From 40CM-2-70-7 sp035631315 (GTDB taxonomy: Bacteria; Gemmatimonadota; Gemmatimonadetes; Gemmatimonadales; GWC2-71-9): a DNA stretch of 64,000 bases. Under the pieces are notes generated by a model, which did not search any database, had not been told where the DNA came from, and was given only the letters and a program-made list of their open reading frames with translations. The position numbers and the translations under genes are program-made. The stretch is taken from positions 1 through 64,000 of the forward strand of contig DASQIZ010000107.1 in assembly GCA_035631315.1 (NCBI GenBank), in the 5' to 3' direction. Of the stretch, positions 35,567 through 44,874 are shown piece after piece (the first letter of the stretch is position 1; every line of letters begins with the position of its first letter).

Positions 35567-38500
35567 CTAGGGATGAGAATCTTGGAGAACCGCGGTGAGG
35601 GCCCGGACCAGCCCGGGGCCGAGTGCTTCGCCTCCGAGGCGCCGCAACCGCAGCGACAGGGGCTGCGCCCGCCGCACGGCGGCTTCGAACTGCACCGCGT
35701 CGAGGGCGGTATTGATTCCCGCCAGACGCGGATGGGCATCCCGCCGAAACGTAAGCCGCGCCTCGTCACCCGAAATCAGGACCGTTTCCAGCCCCAGCCG
35801 GGCACCGAGCGCGCGGAGCTCCGCGACCAGCAACAACCGGGCGGCTTCGTCAGGCACCGGGCCGAACCGGTCGCGCAACTCGTCGCGGACGGCGGAAATC
35901 TCGCACGGTTGCTGGGCCCGCGCCAGCCGCCGGTACACATCGAGCTTCACCGCGTCGTCCGCCACGTAGGCGTCGGAGAGATGCGCCGGGCGGTCGAGCG
36001 TCACGTCGGGAGGCGCGAACGGTGCCGCCGTGCCGGTCCCGCTCCCCTTCAGGTCGGCCACCGCCTCGGACAGCCACCGCAGATAGGTGTCGAACCCCAC
36101 GGCGTGCGCGTGCCCCGACTGATCCTTGCCGAGGAGGTTGCCCGCACCGCGAATCTCGAGGTCGCGGAGCGCGATCCGGTATCCCGAACCCAGATCGGTG
36201 TGGTGCTCGAGGACGCGCAGCCGCTCCTCCGCGCGCGCGTCCATGAGATCGGGCACGAGGAGGTAGCAGTACGCGCGGCGATGACTGCGGCCCACGCGCC
36301 CGCGCAGCTGGTAGAGCTGCGCCAGACCGAACTGATCCGCGCGGTCCACGATCATCGTGTTGGCGTTCGGGACATCCAATCCGGACTCCACGATCATGGT
36401 CGATACCAGCACATCCACTGCTCCCGTCACGAACTTCGCCATCGCCGCTTCGAGCTCGCGCTCGGGCATCTGTCCGTGCGCCACCGCGAGCCTGGCCCGT
36501 GGCGCGAGCCGCGCGATCCGGGCACCGATCGTGGCGATGGTCTCCACCCGGTTGTGGACGACGTACACCTGCCCACCGCGGTCCAGCTCCCGCGCGATCG
36601 CATCCTCGAGCAGGGCGTCATCCCAGGGCTCGAGAAACGTGAGCACCGGTGACCGGTCCTTGGGGGGTGTCTCGAGCAACGTGAGGTCCCGCAGCCCCGC
36701 GAGCGAGAGATGCAACGTCCGGGGGATCGGCGTGGCGGTGAGCGTCAGCACGTCCACCGCGAGCTTCAACGCCTTCAGTCGCTCCTTGTGTCGTACCCCA
36801 AAGCGGTGCTCTTCATCCACGACCAGGAGGCCCAGGTCGTGGAACAGCACGTCCTTGGACAAAAGCCTATGGGTGCCGATGACGACGTCGACTTCCCCGG
36901 CCGCCGTTTTCACGAGGGCCGCGGCCGTTTCCGGCGCACTGCGGAACCGCGATAACACCTCGATCCGCACCGGATAGTCGGCGAGCCGCTCCCGGAACGT
37001 GCGCCCGTGCTGCTCCGCCAGAATGGTCGTGGGCACCAGCACGGCGACCTGCTTGCCGGCCTGCACCGCCTTGAACGCCGCCCGCAATGCGACTTCGGTT
37101 TTTCCGTACCCCACGTCGCCGACCAGCAGGCGGTCCATGGGCCGGGCCCGCTCGAGATCGCGTTTGACTTCGTCGGTGGCTTTCCGCTGGTCCGGCGTAT
37201 CCTCATAGAGGAAGGCGGACTCCAGCTCGCGCTGCCAGGGCGTGTCCGGGGGAAAGGCGTACGCCGAGGCGAGCTGGCGCCGGGCGTAGAGATCGAGCAG
37301 CTCGCTCGCCATCGCGAGAATGGCGGCCCGGGTCTTGTCGCGTTGCCGCTGCCACGTGGTGGCTCCGAGACGATGGAGGCGCGGCGGCGGGGCGTCCGGG
37401 TCGCCGCTGGTCCGGTAGGGCTCGAGGAGGTCGATGCGGTAGAGCGGGACGTTCAGCCGGTCGCCCCCCTCGTATTCGACGGTAGCGACGTCGAGCGTCG
37501 CCTCGCCCACCTGAATGGTCTCGAGGCCGCGGAAAATCCCGATGCCGTGATCCAGGTGCACCACGTACTCGCCCGCGGTGAACGCGCCCGGTCCGAGCGC
37601 GTTCGCAGCCGCGCGATACCGCCGCGCCCGCCGCAGCCGGCGCGCGCGGCGGAAAATCTCGTGATCCGTAAGCACCCGGAGTGCGGGGAACGCGAACCCG
37701 CCGTCCAACGCGCCGACGGCGAGGGTGGCGTTGCCGGAATCGAGGAGCTCCTCCAGCCGCTCGAGCTGGCCCTCGTTGTCGCAGAGAATGACGGTCGCGA
37801 CAGGCCCCGCGATCAGCCTCCGCAGGAACTTGAGATCGCGGTCGACGAGCTCGGGAGAGGAGATCGGGAAGCGTACACCCGCGTCCGGGGCCTCAGGGGC
37901 GAGACGCGCGAACCCGGAGAGGAGCGCCTGCCAACGCTCGGGCGCGAGAAACAGCACGTCGCGCTGCTCGGGTTCTTCACCGAGGCGGCGCGACACCTCG
38001 AGGTGGTGCGCCGCCTCGGTCCAGGTCCGGTCGACCTCCTGCCGCACCGGTGACTCACGGTCCACCACCAGAAGCGCGTCCGCGGGCAGAAGCTCGAGGA
38101 GGGACGACCGAACGGATGCTTTGGAGTCCGTCCGCCCATGCTCGCGCAGCGGGAGCACCGTCACGCGCTGGACCGGGTCTCCCGAGCGTTGGGTGTCGAG
38201 ATCGAACCCTCGCAAGGTCGCGACGTCGTCTCCCCACCATTCGACGCGCCCCGGCACCGCCATGCCGAAGCCATACACGTCGAGGATGCCACCGCGCACC
38301 GAGAACTGGCCGACCTCCGTCACGGTCGGCACCTTCGCGTATCCCATCGCCGTCAGGCGCTCAGCCACGTCGCCCAATGTCGGGCCGCTCCCCTCGGAAA
38401 GCGTCAGCCGGGCATCCGCGAGCGCTCCGGGCACGCCGGTCCGCTCGACGGTCGCGCGAGCCGTCGTGATCAGGATGCGGATGCGGCCCTCGAGGAGTGC

Positions 38501-38824
38501 CGCCAGCGTCTCGATGCGCTCGCCGGCGATTTCGACATGCTGTTCTTCGCCGCCCAGCGATTCCCGTTGCGGATAGAGAGCAACGGCCCCCGGCGCCAGC
38601 GCCTCGAGATCCGCGAGCCAGCGCTCGGCATCGGCAGGCGTGGGTGCCACGACGGTGAGAACACGTTGCGGGAGCCGGCGCGCGAGTGCGGCGACCAGCA
38701 CCGCCGGCGCTGATCCGGGGAGCCCGCCGATGCCCACCCGCTGACCGGCGCGCGGCAGGTTCGCCGCCAGCGCGTCGAACGCGGGCAGCTCCCCCATGCG
38801 GTCCAGCAGGAAATCGAGCGGCAT
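35567..38824 (-). CDS. mfd: Transcription-repair coupling factor Mfd
   Basis: A 1085-residue DNA translocase that removes stalled RNA polymerase and recruits UvrA. The N-terminal UvrB-homology part (residues 1-320) is followed by the RNA-polymerase-interacting region (GEYVVHLDHGIGIFRGLETI, the CarD-like domain). A RecG-like helicase core is next, with Walker A GDVGYGKTEVALRAAF, DEEHRFGVRHKE, TLTATPIPRTL, QVYVVHNRV and the TRG motif RADQFGLAQLYQLRGRVGRS. The C-terminal UvrA-blocking domain closes the protein. It starts at the ATG sharing the A of TGATG with the preceding gene's stop; longer upstream reading is antisense noise. The length is a little below E. coli Mfd (1148). Confidence 0.97.
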   Translation of the reverse strand: MPLDFLLDRMGELPAFDALAANLPRAGQRVGIGGLPGSAPAVLVAALARRLPQRVLTVVAPTPADAERWLADLEALAPGAVALYPQRESLGGEEQHVEIAGERIETLAALLEGRIRILITTARATVERTGVPGALADARLTLSEGSGPTLGDVAERLTAMGYAKVPTVTEVGQFSVRGGILDVYGFGMAVPGRVEWWGDDVATLRGFDLDTQRSGDPVQRVTVLPLREHGRTDSKASVRSSLLELLPADALLVVDRESPVRQEVDRTWTEAAHHLEVSRRLGEEPEQRDVLFLAPERWQALLSGFARLAPEAPDAGVRFPISSPELVDRDLKFLRRLIAGPVATVILCDNEGQLERLEELLDSGNATLAVGALDGGFAFPALRVLTDHEIFRRARRLRRARRYRAAANALGPGAFTAGEYVVHLDHGIGIFRGLETIQVGEATLDVATVEYEGGDRLNVPLYRIDLLEPYRTSGDPDAPPPRLHRLGATTWQRQRDKTRAAILAMASELLDLYARRQLASAYAFPPDTPWQRELESAFLYEDTPDQRKATDEVKRDLERARPMDRLLVGDVGYGKTEVALRAAFKAVQAGKQVAVLVPTTILAEQHGRTFRERLADYPVRIEVLSRFRSAPETAAALVKTAAGEVDVVIGTHRLLSKDVLFHDLGLLVVDEEHRFGVRHKERLKALKLAVDVLTLTATPIPRTLHLSLAGLRDLTLLETPPKDRSPVLTFLEPWDDALLEDAIARELDRGGQVYVVHNRVETIATIGARIARLAPRARLAVAHGQMPERELEAAMAKFVTGAVDVLVSTMIVESGLDVPNANTMIVDRADQFGLAQLYQLRGRVGRSHRRAYCYLLVPDLMDARAEERLRVLEHHTDLGSGYRIALRDLEIRGAGNLLGKDQSGHAHAVGFDTYLRWLSEAVADLKGSGTGTAAPFAPPDVTLDRPAHLSDAYVADDAVKLDVYRRLARAQQPCEISAVRDELRDRFGPVPDEAARLLLVAELRALGARLGLETVLISGDEARLTFRRDAHPRLAGINTALDAVQFEAAVRRAQPLSLRLRRLGGEALGPGLVRALTAVLQDSHP

Positions 38825-40506
38825 CAGCGAGTGGTCATCGCGACGATCCACTCCCCGGCAAGAAACGCCAGCGCCAGAATCAGGAGCAGACCGCCGGCGT
38901 CTCCCCGGGCACTTCCCGCGAACGCCGCGTCGGCGAAAGAAGACGACGCATACGCTTCGGCGCCCAACGCCCGGCTGAAGAGCGCGGCGGGAGCGGGTGT
39001 CAGGTCCGATTCCCTCGCGTCGGGTCCCGCCACGAGCGCCCCAACGGTGTCGCGGCCATTGATCCGGAACTGCACGCCTGGCGCTCCGACCGTATCGCTC
39101 ACCGGGGCCTCGCCCTGGGCCAGGACGTTGACGAGCGCGTCGACGAAGGGCACGAACGACGGCGTGGCCGGCAACGTGGTCCACGACGTGTCCAGCGCGC
39201 TGCCGATGAGCAAGGTCGAGCCGTCCCGCACCAGCCAGGGGGCGCCGTTCACCGTCGCCAGGATGCCGGCGGGATCTCCGCCCGTCAGCTCGAGCCGCCT
39301 GCCCACCGGCACACCTTCGAGCCCGCTGAGCGCCGCTCCGCGCACCGACACACGACCCGGGGTGGCGGGCACGCCGAAACGCCAATGCCCGCCACGAAGG
39401 CCGAGCGCGCGGTTCACGGCACCGACCGACGCCGGATCTCCCGTGGCCGGGACGACGGCAAACCGTCCGGTGGGGAGCGTCGCGATGGTGACGTCATTCC
39501 CGTCGGCGATCCGCTCCGCCTCACGCAGCACGTCGAGTGCGGCGTTGACGAAGGGGCCCGCGGAGGCCGCGGCGGTCACTCGCGCCGGCGGATGGACTCG
39601 TTGCACGAACAGCCGGCGATCGTCGCCGCGCAGCTCGTCGGCCTCCAGATCGACCGCGCCGGTCCACCAGCCCACCGGCGCCACCGGGAGCGCGATCGCG
39701 AGCGTGTCTCCCGGCGCGGCGAGGCCGCGCGAAATCACCCGGTGGCGGTAGGTCACGGTAAGGGTCCCGGACTTTCCGCCGGGTGTGCCCACCACCGGCA
39801 CCAGCAGCCTCGCATCGACGAGCCGCAGCTCGCCCACTCCCCGGTTGGGCACCGGTCCGGTCCTCGGTTCGAGCGCAATCACGCGCACGGATCCGGGACG
39901 CACCGGCGGGCCACTCAGCGCGCTCGCCTGACCGTCGGAGATCACGTAGACCTCGTGGACGGGGAGCGACGCGCTGGCGGCAACGGCCACGGCCCGGCGC
40001 ACCGCGTCCGACAGATCCATGCGGCCTGCCTCGGGCCGGGCGTCATCGATCGCCGCATCGAGCTCGGCGGGTGTTCCGCGGCGAACGACCCCGTCCGCGA
40101 GCAACAGCCACAGCCGGTCCCCGGACCCCGCCCGCGCGGTCACCCCGTGCGCTGTCGCCACGAGCCCGTCGAGCACCCGGCGCCCATCGATCACCACACC
40201 GGAGGAGAGGGAGTTGTCGAGCACGATGACGGCCGCCGTGGGCTCATGGCCCGTCGCGCGCCCCCATCCCCGCACCTGGGGACGCGCGGCCGCCATCACG
40301 ACCGCGGCGATGAGGAGCGTCCGGAGAATCAGGAGCAGGAGGTGACGCAACCGCAGCCGTTTGGCCGTTCTCCGCTCGGCGTCCGCGAGATAGCGAACGG
40401 CCGGGAAGTCGAGCACCGGCGGCGTCCGACGCTGCCGCAGATGGAGCAGCGCCGGGATCGCCGCCGCGGCGAGCCCGAAGAGGGCCAGGGGATGAAGGAA
40501 GATCAC
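38824..40506 (-). CDS. BatA-domain membrane protein with VWA-like region
   Basis: A 560-residue protein that starts with the BatA/aerotolerance N-terminal segment IFLHPLALFGLAAAAIPALLHL, followed by a second membrane helix (HLLLLILRTLLIAAVVMAAA). A VWA-like fold comes next, with VIVLDNSLSS (degenerate MIDAS) and EVYVISDGQAS. A long periplasmic or cytoplasmic beta-rich region and a terminal membrane helix (GGLLLILALAFLAGEWIVAMTT) complete the protein. The GTG start overlaps the stop of the DUF58 gene (GTGA) and fixes the N-terminus. Together with the DUF58 gene it resembles the Bat/MoxR-associated gene set, although no MoxR AAA+ gene is in this window. Confidence 0.85.
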   Translation of the reverse strand: MIFLHPLALFGLAAAAIPALLHLRQRRTPPVLDFPAVRYLADAERRTAKRLRLRHLLLLILRTLLIAAVVMAAARPQVRGWGRATGHEPTAAVIVLDNSLSSGVVIDGRRVLDGLVATAHGVTARAGSGDRLWLLLADGVVRRGTPAELDAAIDDARPEAGRMDLSDAVRRAVAVAASASLPVHEVYVISDGQASALSGPPVRPGSVRVIALEPRTGPVPNRGVGELRLVDARLLVPVVGTPGGKSGTLTVTYRHRVISRGLAAPGDTLAIALPVAPVGWWTGAVDLEADELRGDDRRLFVQRVHPPARVTAAASAGPFVNAALDVLREAERIADGNDVTIATLPTGRFAVVPATGDPASVGAVNRALGLRGGHWRFGVPATPGRVSVRGAALSGLEGVPVGRRLELTGGDPAGILATVNGAPWLVRDGSTLLIGSALDTSWTTLPATPSFVPFVDALVNVLAQGEAPVSDTVGAPGVQFRINGRDTVGALVAGPDARESDLTPAPAALFSRALGAEAYASSSFADAAFAGSARGDAGGLLLILALAFLAGEWIVAMTTR

Positions 40507-41387
40507 GCGAGCCGGCGGAGCGCGACGCCGAACGGCTGATCGGTCGTGACGTGGTGGTACGCGATCTCGTGGCGGCGGCAGGCCGAGCGCCAGGCTGCGA
40601 TTTCGCGACGCACGGTCTCGCGGTACGTGCGGGCGAGCTCCCGGGGGCGAACCACCACCGACCCCGCGGACTCGAGATCCTGATAGCGGACTTCGGGCGG
40701 ACCGGCGAGATCGACCTCCGCCGGATCCATCACATGCATCACGGTCACCTGGTGGCCGCGGTGCCGCAGATACCGCAGCGCCGTCAATACAAGCTCGCGA
40801 TCGAAGAGCAGGTCGGAGATCAACACGACCATCCCGCGCCGTACCAGCCGGGCGGTGACCTGGCGCAGCGCTTCCTCGGCGGCCGTCCCCCGTCCATCCG
40901 GCGTCTCGATCAGACCGCGCAAGATCCGGTGCCACTGCCCGCTCTTCACCCGCGGCGGGATGGCCTGCCGAATTGCTTCATCGAATGTGATGAGGCCCGT
41001 CGCGTCGCGCTGGCGGAGAAGAAGGAGAGACAGGGCGGCCGCGAGGCGGTCCGCGTACGCACGCTTGGTCAGACGCTCTGCCGATCCAGTCCATGCCATG
41101 GACCGGCTGACATCCACGAGCATCATCGCACGAAGGTTGGTTTCTTCCTCGAACTGCTTGACGTAGGGCCGGTCCGTGCGCCCCAGGATGCGCCAGTCGA
41201 GATAGCGGAGCTCATCGCCCGGTTGATACGCTCGGTGCTCCGTGAACTCCACGGAGAACCCGCGGAACGGAGAACGATGGAGGCCCGCCAGGAATCCCTC
41301 GACCACGCCGGCAGCCGCGATCTCGAGGCCTCCCAGTTGGGCGACCTCACGGGGATCGAGCAGATCCAGTCGGGATCCGGTGGACAT
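40503..41387 (-). CDS. DUF58 protein with VWA-like domain
   Basis: A 294-residue cytosolic protein of the DUF58 group. The diagnostic YQPGDELRYLDWRILGRTDRPYVKQFEEE is followed by a VWA MIDAS-like segment MLVDVSRSMAW and VVLISDLLFDRELV. DUF58 proteins act with MoxR AAA+ chaperones in metal insertion or envelope stress. It is the first gene of a six-gene leftward operon ending with pdxA. A 7-bp hairpin lies 17 nt upstream. Confidence 0.9.
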   Translation of the reverse strand: MSTGSRLDLLDPREVAQLGGLEIAAAGVVEGFLAGLHRSPFRGFSVEFTEHRAYQPGDELRYLDWRILGRTDRPYVKQFEEETNLRAMMLVDVSRSMAWTGSAERLTKRAYADRLAAALSLLLLRQRDATGLITFDEAIRQAIPPRVKSGQWHRILRGLIETPDGRGTAAEEALRQVTARLVRRGMVVLISDLLFDRELVLTALRYLRHRGHQVTVMHVMDPAEVDLAGPPEVRYQDLESAGSVVVRPRELARTYRETVRREIAAWRSACRRHEIAYHHVTTDQPFGVALRRLA

Positions 41388-41403
41388 TCGGGGCGGAAGC
41401 TAA

Positions 41404-41421
41404 CGGACGCCCGAGCGTCCG
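41404..41421 (-). promoter_or_regulatory. Small hairpin in the leader of the DUF58 operon
   Basis: CGGACGC (41404-41410) and GCGTCCG (41415-41421) pair perfectly around the loop CCGA, 17 nt before the start codon. No other regulatory signal was recognised in this gap (41388-41554). Confidence 0.3.
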
Positions 41422-41554
41422 GGCCAGGAGACACCCACACTGCTACTCGGGTTGGGGAGATTCGCTAAATTCATATGCGATCTGAAGATCCGCGAACCTG
41501 ACGTGAATCTGTCGCATGGCATGTTCTCTGCGTGTACGGGGTTCGGGAGGAGCC

Positions 41555-41878
41555 ATGTTCATTCACTACGCCCTGATCGCAGCCGGCATGACTGCCACGG
41601 CCCCACGGCCGATGCCGTGCTTGGACATTTCGAAGTGTGACATCCCCGCGTACTACACCTACGCGGGTCTCCTGCTTCAACAGCAGGACACGGGGAAGCG
41701 GGACCCGAACCAGAAGCCGCCGGCGAAGCCCGCGAAGCCGAATCAGCCGCCACCGCCGCGGCGAGACCCTCCGCCCCCTCCGCGGCCGGTCGTGAAGACG
41801 CCTCCGCCGCGGCAGACTCCGCCACCGCCCCCGCCCAAGGGTCAACCCGAACTGCGGCGCCGGAAGCCCGGGCGCTAG
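41555..41878 (+). CDS. Small proline-rich protein
   Basis: A 107-residue protein. The first 45 residues carry a weak hydrophobic start (MFIHYALIAAGMTATA) and CLDISKCDIPAYYTYAGLLLQQQ. The last 60 residues are mainly Pro with Lys/Arg, as PPPPRRDPPPPPRP-type segments. GGAGGAG lies just before the ATG, which supports real translation. Its stop shares CTAG with the rho stop on the other strand. The proline tail could span the cell wall, as in TonB, or bind partner domains; no known family is recognised. Confidence 0.6.
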   Translation: MFIHYALIAAGMTATAPRPMPCLDISKCDIPAYYTYAGLLLQQQDTGKRDPNQKPPAKPAKPNQPPPPRRDPPPPPRPVVKTPPPRQTPPPPPPKGQPELRRRKPGR

Positions 41879-42972
41879 CGCACGCCTGCGAGGAGCTCCG
41901 GGTTCGTCGGCGCTCGCTTCATTAATGAGAGCAGCTGCTGCATCCCCTGCTCCGGGGGGAGGTCCACGAGCCCCCGCCGGAGTTTCTGTTTCGCCTCGAC
42001 GACGGCGGCGTCTCCCAACAGCTCCTCCCGCCGGGTGCCCGACGCCGCGATGTCGACGGCCGGATAGATCCGCCGGTCGGCCAGGTCCCGCGAGAGCCGA
42101 AACTCAGCGTTGCCGGTGCCTTTGAACTCCTCGAAGATCACGTCATCCATCCGGCTGTCGGTCTCGACCAGCGCCGTCGCGATCACCGTGAGGGATCCGC
42201 CCCGCGGCACCGCTCGCGCCGCGCCGAATAGCGCCTTTGGCTTGGCGAGCGCGTTGGCGTCGAGTCCCCCCGACATGGTCCGGCCACTCCCGCGCCCGGC
42301 TGCCGTGTTGTGCGAGCGGGCCAGCCGCGTGAGGGAATCCAGCACGATAACCACGTCCCCGCCGAGCTCCACCCGGCGGCGGGCATGTTCGAACACCATG
42401 TCGGCGACGGCGACGTGACGCTCATGTGGCAGGTCGAAGCTCGAGGCGATCACTTCACCCCGGCCCCAGTCCACCATCTCGCTCACTTCTTCCGGGCGTT
42501 CATCCACCAGCAGGATCATCAGAGTTGCGCCCGGATAGTTGATCGCCACCGCCTCGGCCACCGCCTGCAAGGTGACGGTCTTCCCCGCCTTCGGCGGTGA
42601 GACGATCAGCGCGCGCTGCCCGAACCCCAGGGGGCACACGAGGTCGACCACCCGCTGGATCGCGGCGGTCCGGGGACTCGAGGCCTTGTCGGTTTCGAGG
42701 CGGAGGGCGCGCTCCGGATGGACGGCGCCGAGTTTCGCGAATTCGGGGCGGTCGGCCAGGGCGGTGGGAGCGGCGCCGTTCACGGCCGTCACCCGGCCGC
42801 CCTCGAGCACCACCAGGTCACCCCGCCGGAGCCCCGGCAGGCGCACGGTCGGGTCGCCGTTTGCGGGGAGGTACCCGTTGGCCGCGAGCCGCAGGGCTCC
42901 GCCCTTTTGAGTGGGGTCGTACCAGCCGGTGATGGGAGGCAGGGGTGGTTTCCTTGTGAAGACGTCAGGCAT
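41875..42972 (-). CDS. rho: Transcription termination factor Rho, short form
   Basis: A 365-residue RecA-type hexameric RNA helicase. The motor core is complete: Walker A SPPKAGKTVTLQ (about residues 125-136), VDERPEEVSEM, VIVLDSLTRLARS, Q/R-loop region GRTMSGGLDANALAKPK, and the end DLPPEQGMQQLLSLMKRAPTNPELL. The N-terminal RNA-binding part before the Walker A is only about 125 residues against 178 in E. coli. It lacks the helix bundle and has only a shortened OB-like stretch (GALRLAANGYLPANGDPTVRLPGLRRGDLVVLEGG). It is divergent from lepA, 102 nt away. Confidence 0.93.
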   Translation of the reverse strand: MPDVFTRKPPLPPITGWYDPTQKGGALRLAANGYLPANGDPTVRLPGLRRGDLVVLEGGRVTAVNGAAPTALADRPEFAKLGAVHPERALRLETDKASSPRTAAIQRVVDLVCPLGFGQRALIVSPPKAGKTVTLQAVAEAVAINYPGATLMILLVDERPEEVSEMVDWGRGEVIASSFDLPHERHVAVADMVFEHARRRVELGGDVVIVLDSLTRLARSHNTAAGRGSGRTMSGGLDANALAKPKALFGAARAVPRGGSLTVIATALVETDSRMDDVIFEEFKGTGNAEFRLSRDLADRRIYPAVDIAASGTRREELLGDAAVVEAKQKLRRGLVDLPPEQGMQQLLSLMKRAPTNPELLAGVR

Positions 42973-42973
42973 C

Positions 42974-43060
42974 AGACGTCAGACATCAGCAGAAACGATA
43001 CTCACAGGAGCCGAATTGACCAAGGAGATACGGACGTCTGACAACTGAAGTCTGACGTCT
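42974..43060. repeat. Imperfect inverted repeat in the rho/lepA divergent gap
   Basis: AGACGTCAGACATCAG (42974-42989) and CTGAAGTCTGACGTCT (43045-43060) match at 15 of 16 positions as an inverted repeat, and a further GACGTCTGAC unit lies at 43033-43042. The same 7-10 nt units occur on both sides, one directly before each start codon. Confidence 0.6.
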
Positions 43061-43065
43061 ATATT
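43038..43065 (+). promoter_or_regulatory. Sigma-70-type promoter for lepA
   Basis: CTGACA (43038-43043) and TATATT (43060-43065) with 16-nt spacing. The expected start point is within a few bases of the lepA ATG (43075). Together with the lack of a ribosome-binding site, this suggests a leaderless or nearly leaderless mRNA. Confidence 0.5.
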
Positions 43066-43074
43066 TCCTCGCCA

Positions 43075-44874
43075 ATGCGCCAGGCTCTCATCCGCAACTT
43101 CTGCATCGTCGCCCACATCGACCACGGGAAGTCCACCCTGGCCGACCGGCTGATCGAGCGCACCGGCACGCTGGACAAGCGGCAGATGCGGGCGCAGGTG
43201 CTGGATACGATGGATCTGGAGCGGGAGCGCGGGATCACCATCAAGCTCAACGCCGTCCGCATGAACTATGATGCCCGGGACGGTGAGACGTACGAGCTCA
43301 ATCTCATCGACACCCCCGGACACGTCGACTTCACCTACGAGGTGTCCCGGTCCCTGGCGGCCTGTGAGGGCGCGATCCTCGTGGTCGACGCCTCCCAGGG
43401 GGTGCAGGCCCAGACGCTCTCGAACCTGTTCCTCGCGCTCGACGCCGGGCTCGAGATCATCCCGGTCCTCAATAAGATCGACCTCCCCGGTGCCGAGCCG
43501 GAGCGCCGTGCTCAGGAGCTGCACGACCTCATCGGGTCCCGCCCCGAGGAGATCCTCAAGATCTCCGCGAAGGAAGGCACCGGAGTTCCCGAGCTCCTCG
43601 AAGCCGTCGTCAAACGGATCCCACCCCCCAAGGGTGACCCGTCCGCGCCCCTGCGCGCCCTGATTTTCGATTCGTATTACGACCGGTTCCGCGGCGCGAT
43701 CCCGAGCATCCGCGTCGTCGACGGCGTCCTCAAGGCCGGGATGCACATCGTCTTCGGGGCCCACACGGCCGATCACTACCAGGTCGACGAGGTCGGCAAT
43801 CTTCAGCTCGGCCACAAGCCGGTGGACCAGCTGGCTGCCGGCGAAGTCGGATACGTCGTCGCGAACGTCCGGGGCGTGAAGGAAACGCGCCCGGGGGATA
43901 CCATCCTCGACGTCGAGCATCCGGACGCGCCCCTGCTTCCCGGCTACCGCGACATTCAGTCGATGGTCTTCGCGGGACTCTACCCGACCAACGCCGAGCA
44001 GTACGAGGAGCTCCGGGACGCACTGGAGAAGCTGCAGCTGAACGACGCGTCACTGCATTATGAGCCCGAGTCGTCGGTTGCCCTGGGGTTCGGATTCCGC
44101 TGCGGATTTTTGGGCCTCCTTCATATGGAGATCGTCCGCGAGCGCCTGGAGCGGGAATTCGATCTCGACCTCATCTCGACGGTCCCCAACGTGGAGTACC
44201 ACGTCTACAAGACCGACGGCGTGAAGGAGTTGGTCGAAAACCCGTCCCTCATGCCGCATGGGTCCACGGTCGAGCGCATCGAGGAGCCGTACGTCAAGGC
44301 GCGTGTGCTGGCGCCCGCCGACTACATCGGCGCGATGATGAAGCTCGGTCAGGAACGTCGCGGCGTGTACCTCGGCATGCACTATGTCGACCCGACGCGC
44401 GTGGAGTTCAGCTGGGAATTCCCCCTGGCGGAGATCATTCTCGACTTCTACGACAAGCTGAAGACGATTTCCCGCGGGTACGCCTCCCTCGACTACGAAT
44501 TCCTCGCCTACCGCCGGTCCGAGCTGGTGAAGCTCGACCTGCTCTTGAACGGCGACCCGGTCGATGCCTTCTCCGTGATCATTCACCAGGACAAGGCGTA
44601 CGAGTGGGGACGCAAGATCGCCGAGAAACTGAAGGAGCTGATTCCGCGCCAGCTCTTCGAGGTGGTGATCCAGGCGGCGATTGGCACCAAGGTCATCGCC
44701 CGGGAATCCATCCGCCCGCTCCGGAAGAACGTGACCGCCAAGTGCTACGGCGGCGACGTCACACGGAAGCGAAAGCTCCTGGAGAAACAAAAAGAAGGAA
44801 AGAAGCGGATGAAGCAGGTCGGCACGGTGGAGATCCCGCAAGAAGCCTTCCTGGCGGTGCTGCAGGTTGACTAG
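43075..44874 (+). CDS. lepA: Elongation factor 4 (LepA)
   Basis: A 599-residue translational GTPase (back-translocase/ribosome biogenesis factor). G1 AHIDHGKSTLADRLIE, ERERGITIKL, G3 DTPGHVDFTYE, G4 NKIDLPGAEPERRAQE. The LepA-specific segments GFRCGFLGLLHMEIVRERLEREF and the C-terminal domain (LIPRQLFEVVIQAAIGTKVIARE, KKRMKQVGTVEIPQEAFLAVL) are all present. The length is the family norm. It heads a long rightward run of overlapping genes ending with envC. Confidence 0.97.
   Translation: MRQALIRNFCIVAHIDHGKSTLADRLIERTGTLDKRQMRAQVLDTMDLERERGITIKLNAVRMNYDARDGETYELNLIDTPGHVDFTYEVSRSLAACEGAILVVDASQGVQAQTLSNLFLALDAGLEIIPVLNKIDLPGAEPERRAQELHDLIGSRPEEILKISAKEGTGVPELLEAVVKRIPPPKGDPSAPLRALIFDSYYDRFRGAIPSIRVVDGVLKAGMHIVFGAHTADHYQVDEVGNLQLGHKPVDQLAAGEVGYVVANVRGVKETRPGDTILDVEHPDAPLLPGYRDIQSMVFAGLYPTNAEQYEELRDALEKLQLNDASLHYEPESSVALGFGFRCGFLGLLHMEIVRERLEREFDLDLISTVPNVEYHVYKTDGVKELVENPSLMPHGSTVERIEEPYVKARVLAPADYIGAMMKLGQERRGVYLGMHYVDPTRVEFSWEFPLAEIILDFYDKLKTISRGYASLDYEFLAYRRSELVKLDLLLNGDPVDAFSVIIHQDKAYEWGRKIAEKLKELIPRQLFEVVIQAAIGTKVIARESIRPLRKNVTAKCYGGDVTRKRKLLEKQKEGKKRMKQVGTVEIPQEAFLAVLQVD

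Noticed and set aside
38686..40539. 617-codon plus-strand frame opposite the BatA-type gene
   Set aside because: Arg/His/Pro-rich without any domain; the minus-strand gene has proper overlaps with both neighbours.
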